From JADKHR01 sp041917295 (GTDB lineage: Bacteria; Elusimicrobiota; Elusimicrobia; FEN-1173): a DNA stretch of 64,000 nt. Under the pieces are notes generated by a model. That model worked only from the letters and a program-made list of their open reading frames with translations, searched no databases and was not told where the DNA came from. How positions within the stretch are numbered: the stretch's first letter is position 1; each line of letters begins with the position of its first letter. This document shows, piece by piece, positions 62,901-64,000 of the stretch. The DNA is taken from positions 1-64,000 of the forward strand of contig JAYRXX010000075.1 in assembly GCA_041917295.1 (NCBI GenBank), written 5' to 3'. The position numbers and the translations under genes were made by a program.

Positions 62901-64000
62901 TCTTCTACTAGGGTCACATCACCCGGGAGCATGTTTTCAATAGTCTGCCTGTCGGCCACGCTAAGCCAGCGATAGTCCCCTTTACGGGTCTCCCCACTGA
63001 CCCGGTTGAAATTGAATCCTTCCCTTTGCAGTGTTTCGAAAAATGATTTATCAAATTTTGCTTGGCTTAAGAGCACAATCCTTGCTCCCTGATTGACCAG
63101 GGATCTAATGGTTGCGACGCCATTCCCATTTTGACTTGGATGAACAATGACCAGCTTCCCCTGCAAACTACCGGTCGGGACATCCGCAAGGTGGCGATAT
63201 TTGACACTCCCTGGTTTTTCCGCCCCTCCGCCAATGGTCTCGGATGAGGCCATCTGAACCGAGGGTGAATCCCCACGGAAGGGGGACTGCCTCGCTGCTG
63301 TGGGTTGCGTCACCCATCGGCCCCCCGGGGTCCGGTTGTGAAGAATCGTTAACAATCCAATGGCAGAAACCAGGGGGCCCATTTGGTGGAGAGTCGTAGG
63401 ACCCGCAATAAATAACCATACGCCCGCCACAAGGAGAGCCGACCCAATCGTTAATAATCGTCCGTCGACGAACCTCGATTGGAGCCATTTTTGGATGAAG
63501 TTTGGATCGGACGGTTGACCCGCTTGAATTTTTTTCCCCACTGGCTGGGACGGGTCGTAACGAACGGTGAATTTTTTGGCGAACAGGGCCAGCGTGATTT
63601 CGGAAATTCCATCGTTCTGGACGACTGAAACACTTTGGAAATGCTTTTTTAAGAACGCCAATGTCTTGGGCGGGAAAGACTCGCCGGTTGTTTGGGATAC
63701 CATCGCCGCCCCGGCCGCTTGAAGGGCGGCCGTCGTTTTCGGTAAAGGAGCGTCAGACACGAACAGTTTGGCGCCTTCAAAAAGCTTGTCGAGGGGCGTT
63801 TTTTCTTGGGCGAAAACAGTAAGGTAGGAGGATCCTTGGGCGGTATCGATCTTTTCGATTTTGGGGACCACCGTGACAACGGCCATTCCCGCTTGGGTCA
63901 ATTTTTCGTTCAGCCCGGGTCCGTGGTAGCCCCCCGTCACGATGATGGAAACAGGAACAGCCGCAGTCCCAGAAGTGGAAAATTTTTCAATCGCCCCCAA
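56942..64000 (-). CDS. Giant protein 3 (5' end outside window): PGK-like, HIT/DUF4922-like, PEP-synthase-like domains
   Basis: 2352 residues are visible; the true start is beyond the right edge. Residues 1-90 are the end of a Tiki/ChaN-like domain (GGYHGPGL near 23) that aligns with giant protein 1 through the QEKTPLDKLFEG stretch. A membrane segment lies near 193-213. About 275-440 recalls the N-domain of phosphoglycerate kinase (TIRSLVNQGARIVLLSQ, LPGDVTLVEDIS). About 480-880 recalls DUF4922/HIT-type nucleotide phosphorylases (NPFPYFPNH, HKAGASQNQAHGHF). About 929-1235 is the PEP-synthase ATP-grasp domain (VRSSSPAEDQ, FFLQCRPETVW). About 1264-1370 is the swivelling domain with His1327 in TGGPGCHTAVIARE. 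More hydrophobic segments occur near 1800-1975. The final 350 residues are unassigned. Function unknown. Confidence 0.85.
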   Translation of the reverse strand: MGAIEKFSTSGTAAVPVSIIVTGGYHGPGLNEKLTQAGMAVVTVVPKIEKIDTAQGSSYLTVFAQEKTPLDKLFEGAKLFVSDAPLPKTTAALQAAGAAMVSQTTGESFPPKTLAFLKKHFQSVSVVQNDGISEITLALFAKKFTVRYDPSQPVGKKIQAGQPSDPNFIQKWLQSRFVDGRLLTIGSALLVAGVWLFIAGPTTLHQMGPLVSAIGLLTILHNRTPGGRWVTQPTAARQSPFRGDSPSVQMASSETIGGGAEKPGSVKYRHLADVPTGSLQGKLVIVHPSQNGNGVATIRSLVNQGARIVLLSQAKFDKSFFETLQREGFNFNRVSGETRKGDYRWLSVADRQTIENMLPGDVTLVEDISRDKRYMDKSSAKAMAQELAGIEPGALFVLDEPVAMGETLSSIDEMRALLPGLFGPNVGKGTLPRLWGWEPNRVLLDGSVTDGDWQILLHDPNNKGYAFVVDAEKGTYRAIPRRQTPRNSDLYEDLMGFITLQNQINAGFGTKIGENGQPKQENFVAIKEDGTTVKYVVFSQDGKFRVYEGDVPLEVANDPNNVLIIVQNTKRSSRPGAGVTRVTRQEAEANPDMYKFTPNYVMAQMPLELVMDWTSTGKRDYFFTLNPFPYFPNHENTPPTDDVDHVMFSRGDKHVPQSELSSMEFLSDAFEAMTALNSSDQLKEKVPFHLGLNGWYNKAGTHKAGASQNQAHGHFMRERFPVEHAPVTWLTEDNEVKIGHLADPENGPGLVLEASLDNLSDLVEMVHKALDEIQKKGNTFNLLAFPVEEGYRVIIADKVGGVPTNEWFQNEFAFAESCGRAFMADDPRKVFNFTNDQSKAFNEIDPNNKSEMVKWVVDNYSQLQVHPDLLEKARKDIQSVSAPPHEILDLINQLLPSSKHSRGPPPSTRGGETSNNGVLPGKEDLAKRIGGKGYGLTLLSEVRGIQVPAWGVLPVDVFDEFLSENPSIGESISKLINNKKEFERDALLENIRSQIEGAPISSNVLNIIAGMYKDVIKRAGSGEVQVSVRSSSPAEDQKTASFAGQYKTVLYVQGKESVVKAVKQVWASTFSSDAVRYRLEQANGDVWAPMAVIIQVMVNARSAGTAFTVDLETGAPFYSINATYGSGESEVAGKVTPDRFIIDPKTLRIVKRRLGDKKEKISPPPPGQEGPHIEITSARERTQYALKSSEVRRIASGLTSIKDHFEKVSGATSFDVEYAVDSDGNLFFLQCRPETVWSKNPPKRRAVEASRAPGIPATQMRGFTATPGVVRGTLRVISEVGEEGVRRAEALVQDGDILVVTHTTNIWERVLAKAGGVLTDTGGPGCHTAVIARESQKPAVVGTGTAVETLLRFNGQLGTLDATNRIIYQGAVPGEAITDAPAGTPQYGGLDNEPEDVTWQEVVRSGTAIDRGDGQRWIGKPTYALTLFMRDVYLSGHQWMASHLEVPTRLDFVDGIHIIHFSDLSRWREKLRLMSLDQLEAMHQDRTQTSTEYLKLSQEFNPTVINFRAWLQLYTRLNSYIAVGYAFSRVTEGLMEEALKNKGLAEPYFSQVRTGMAGRLGETEATRFLRSYKGLLEDLKENEKINFALLEGIEKKSWESLRRADVPFYRTFSQVAYEFKIAPRTEPIVGLLEPFEILARRLLQDAKENRQIFIPTQESEDFFPEDRQFTRTVLLAVGSEKAREDAHHQKMKGLWMFRARMEPFTEWLIRGNKIKNYEDIFSHPVQWVEEQFVLFEESNKLFTLDSLLSRLLKGLEEMAGSPAASRRWKIARWVNDFIAAPIYETALFFLLPAMSGSVPLLVVGVLIFVGLHYWDDYQSGKSSGLSPPIAREEALRRAVSRFWRATILYAMPFALFMVPSELISLLQQIGFGSPITMAQASSLPEIAGLVALLHSSRNFLKTVSVAIINKFPSLARRKDTPLLVFLFGLPTVAYASNLVVDPSLPFLFLAALPWAGIFNGVIVMTFVVGSVLVVARFISVVGGGDSEELEALDHVFGSGLPHWKMAEFLKFIAKETQSKRVARMAVSPLMASWRNLNLEFTDLANQFREKGWKDLAAEVQQGTSSDNFRWLDALAKSDANRTGSVVFLEKNPKLSRDQDNLVRNLLDVFPNAHRLAIENLGSPGLNQIHNIGLDLKNPLYEAAFKEHVANFYAELKISDSEDVPSVPTVNQSLARLRKFAAIDDKAGPDENKIPVQLEVYTLADIEIARETIQLLQTINEGEKSPVRLLLAGVDQDTVNALKAAAKGVANVAVAESPVATRSDENGPWNLETSNLNNQFEGLKQSLGIGDDFALEVSLSETISVDRNTLESESAKKLNEGLKQALLRFILNEVRPFHFNTMLKIIQAIKQSA

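Noticed and set aside
1..64000. CRISPR arrays or tandem repeats
   Set aside because: No regularly spaced direct repeats were seen; the repeats present are dispersed palindromes and one 131-bp duplication.

Overview
The window reads as chromosomal DNA from an uncultured Gram-negative bacterium. An outer membrane is implied by an ExbB/ExbD/TonB set, a PorV/PorQ-like barrel protein, and secreted proteins ending in FlgD-like/T9SS-type sorting domains. These sorting domains, together with giant multidomain proteins carrying a ChaN/TraB/Tiki-like N-terminal domain, suggest Elusimicrobiota, with Omnitrophota as the alternative. This placement is an inference from protein style; no rRNA gene is present.

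Layout. 0.46-8.4 kb: giant protein 1 (2656 aa). 8.5-13.3 kb: engB, a hemerythrin-like protein, and an overlapping leftward operon (TIGR01777 SDR, CaCA exchanger, CPA1 antiporter). 13.5-17.5 kb: CstA transporter, ExbB/ExbD/TonB and Fe-superoxide dismutase. 17.6-24.6 kb (leftward): radical SAM protein, a 497-aa unknown and giant protein 2 (1508 aa). 24.7-26.3 kb: a scar with an IS21 IstB remnant joined to a duplicated sorting-domain end, then a methyltransferase. 26.4-32.3 kb: a tightly overlapping five-gene operon (FnIII/sorting-domain protein, PorV-like barrel, TPR protein, histidine kinase, response regulator), then a 133-bp MITE with exact target-site duplication. 32.5-37.2 kb: FnIII/sorting-domain protein, APC permease behind an attenuator, NhaD-type antiporter. 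37.2-50.9 kb: an apparent biosynthetic/export locus. 51-55.5 kb: amt-glnK behind an attenuator, and cydAB. 55.6-56.8 kb: a DUF4143-type ATPase. 56.9-64 kb: giant protein 3 (5' end outside the window).

Three things stand out. First, the three giant proteins share an N-terminal domain and two carry PEP-synthase-like phosphotransfer modules in different orders: canonical ATP-grasp then His domain in protein 3, but His domain, tyrosine phosphatase, then ATP-grasp in protein 1. Second, the 37-51 kb locus joins two FeeM-like N-acyltransferases, a ThiF-nitroreductase fusion, an MMPL exporter, an M28 peptidase, two methyltransferases, a thiolase and a GMC oxidoreductase-GT1 glycosyltransferase fusion. 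It could make and export a lipidated, glycosylated amino-acid or peptide product. Third, gene-expression signals are unusual: several genes have a -10 box ending exactly six bases before the start codon (leaderless transcripts), and two transporter genes sit behind short leaders in which an upstream hairpin overlaps a terminator.

No tRNA, rRNA or CRISPR array was seen. Positions of domains are estimates from reading the translation by eye; no database search was run.
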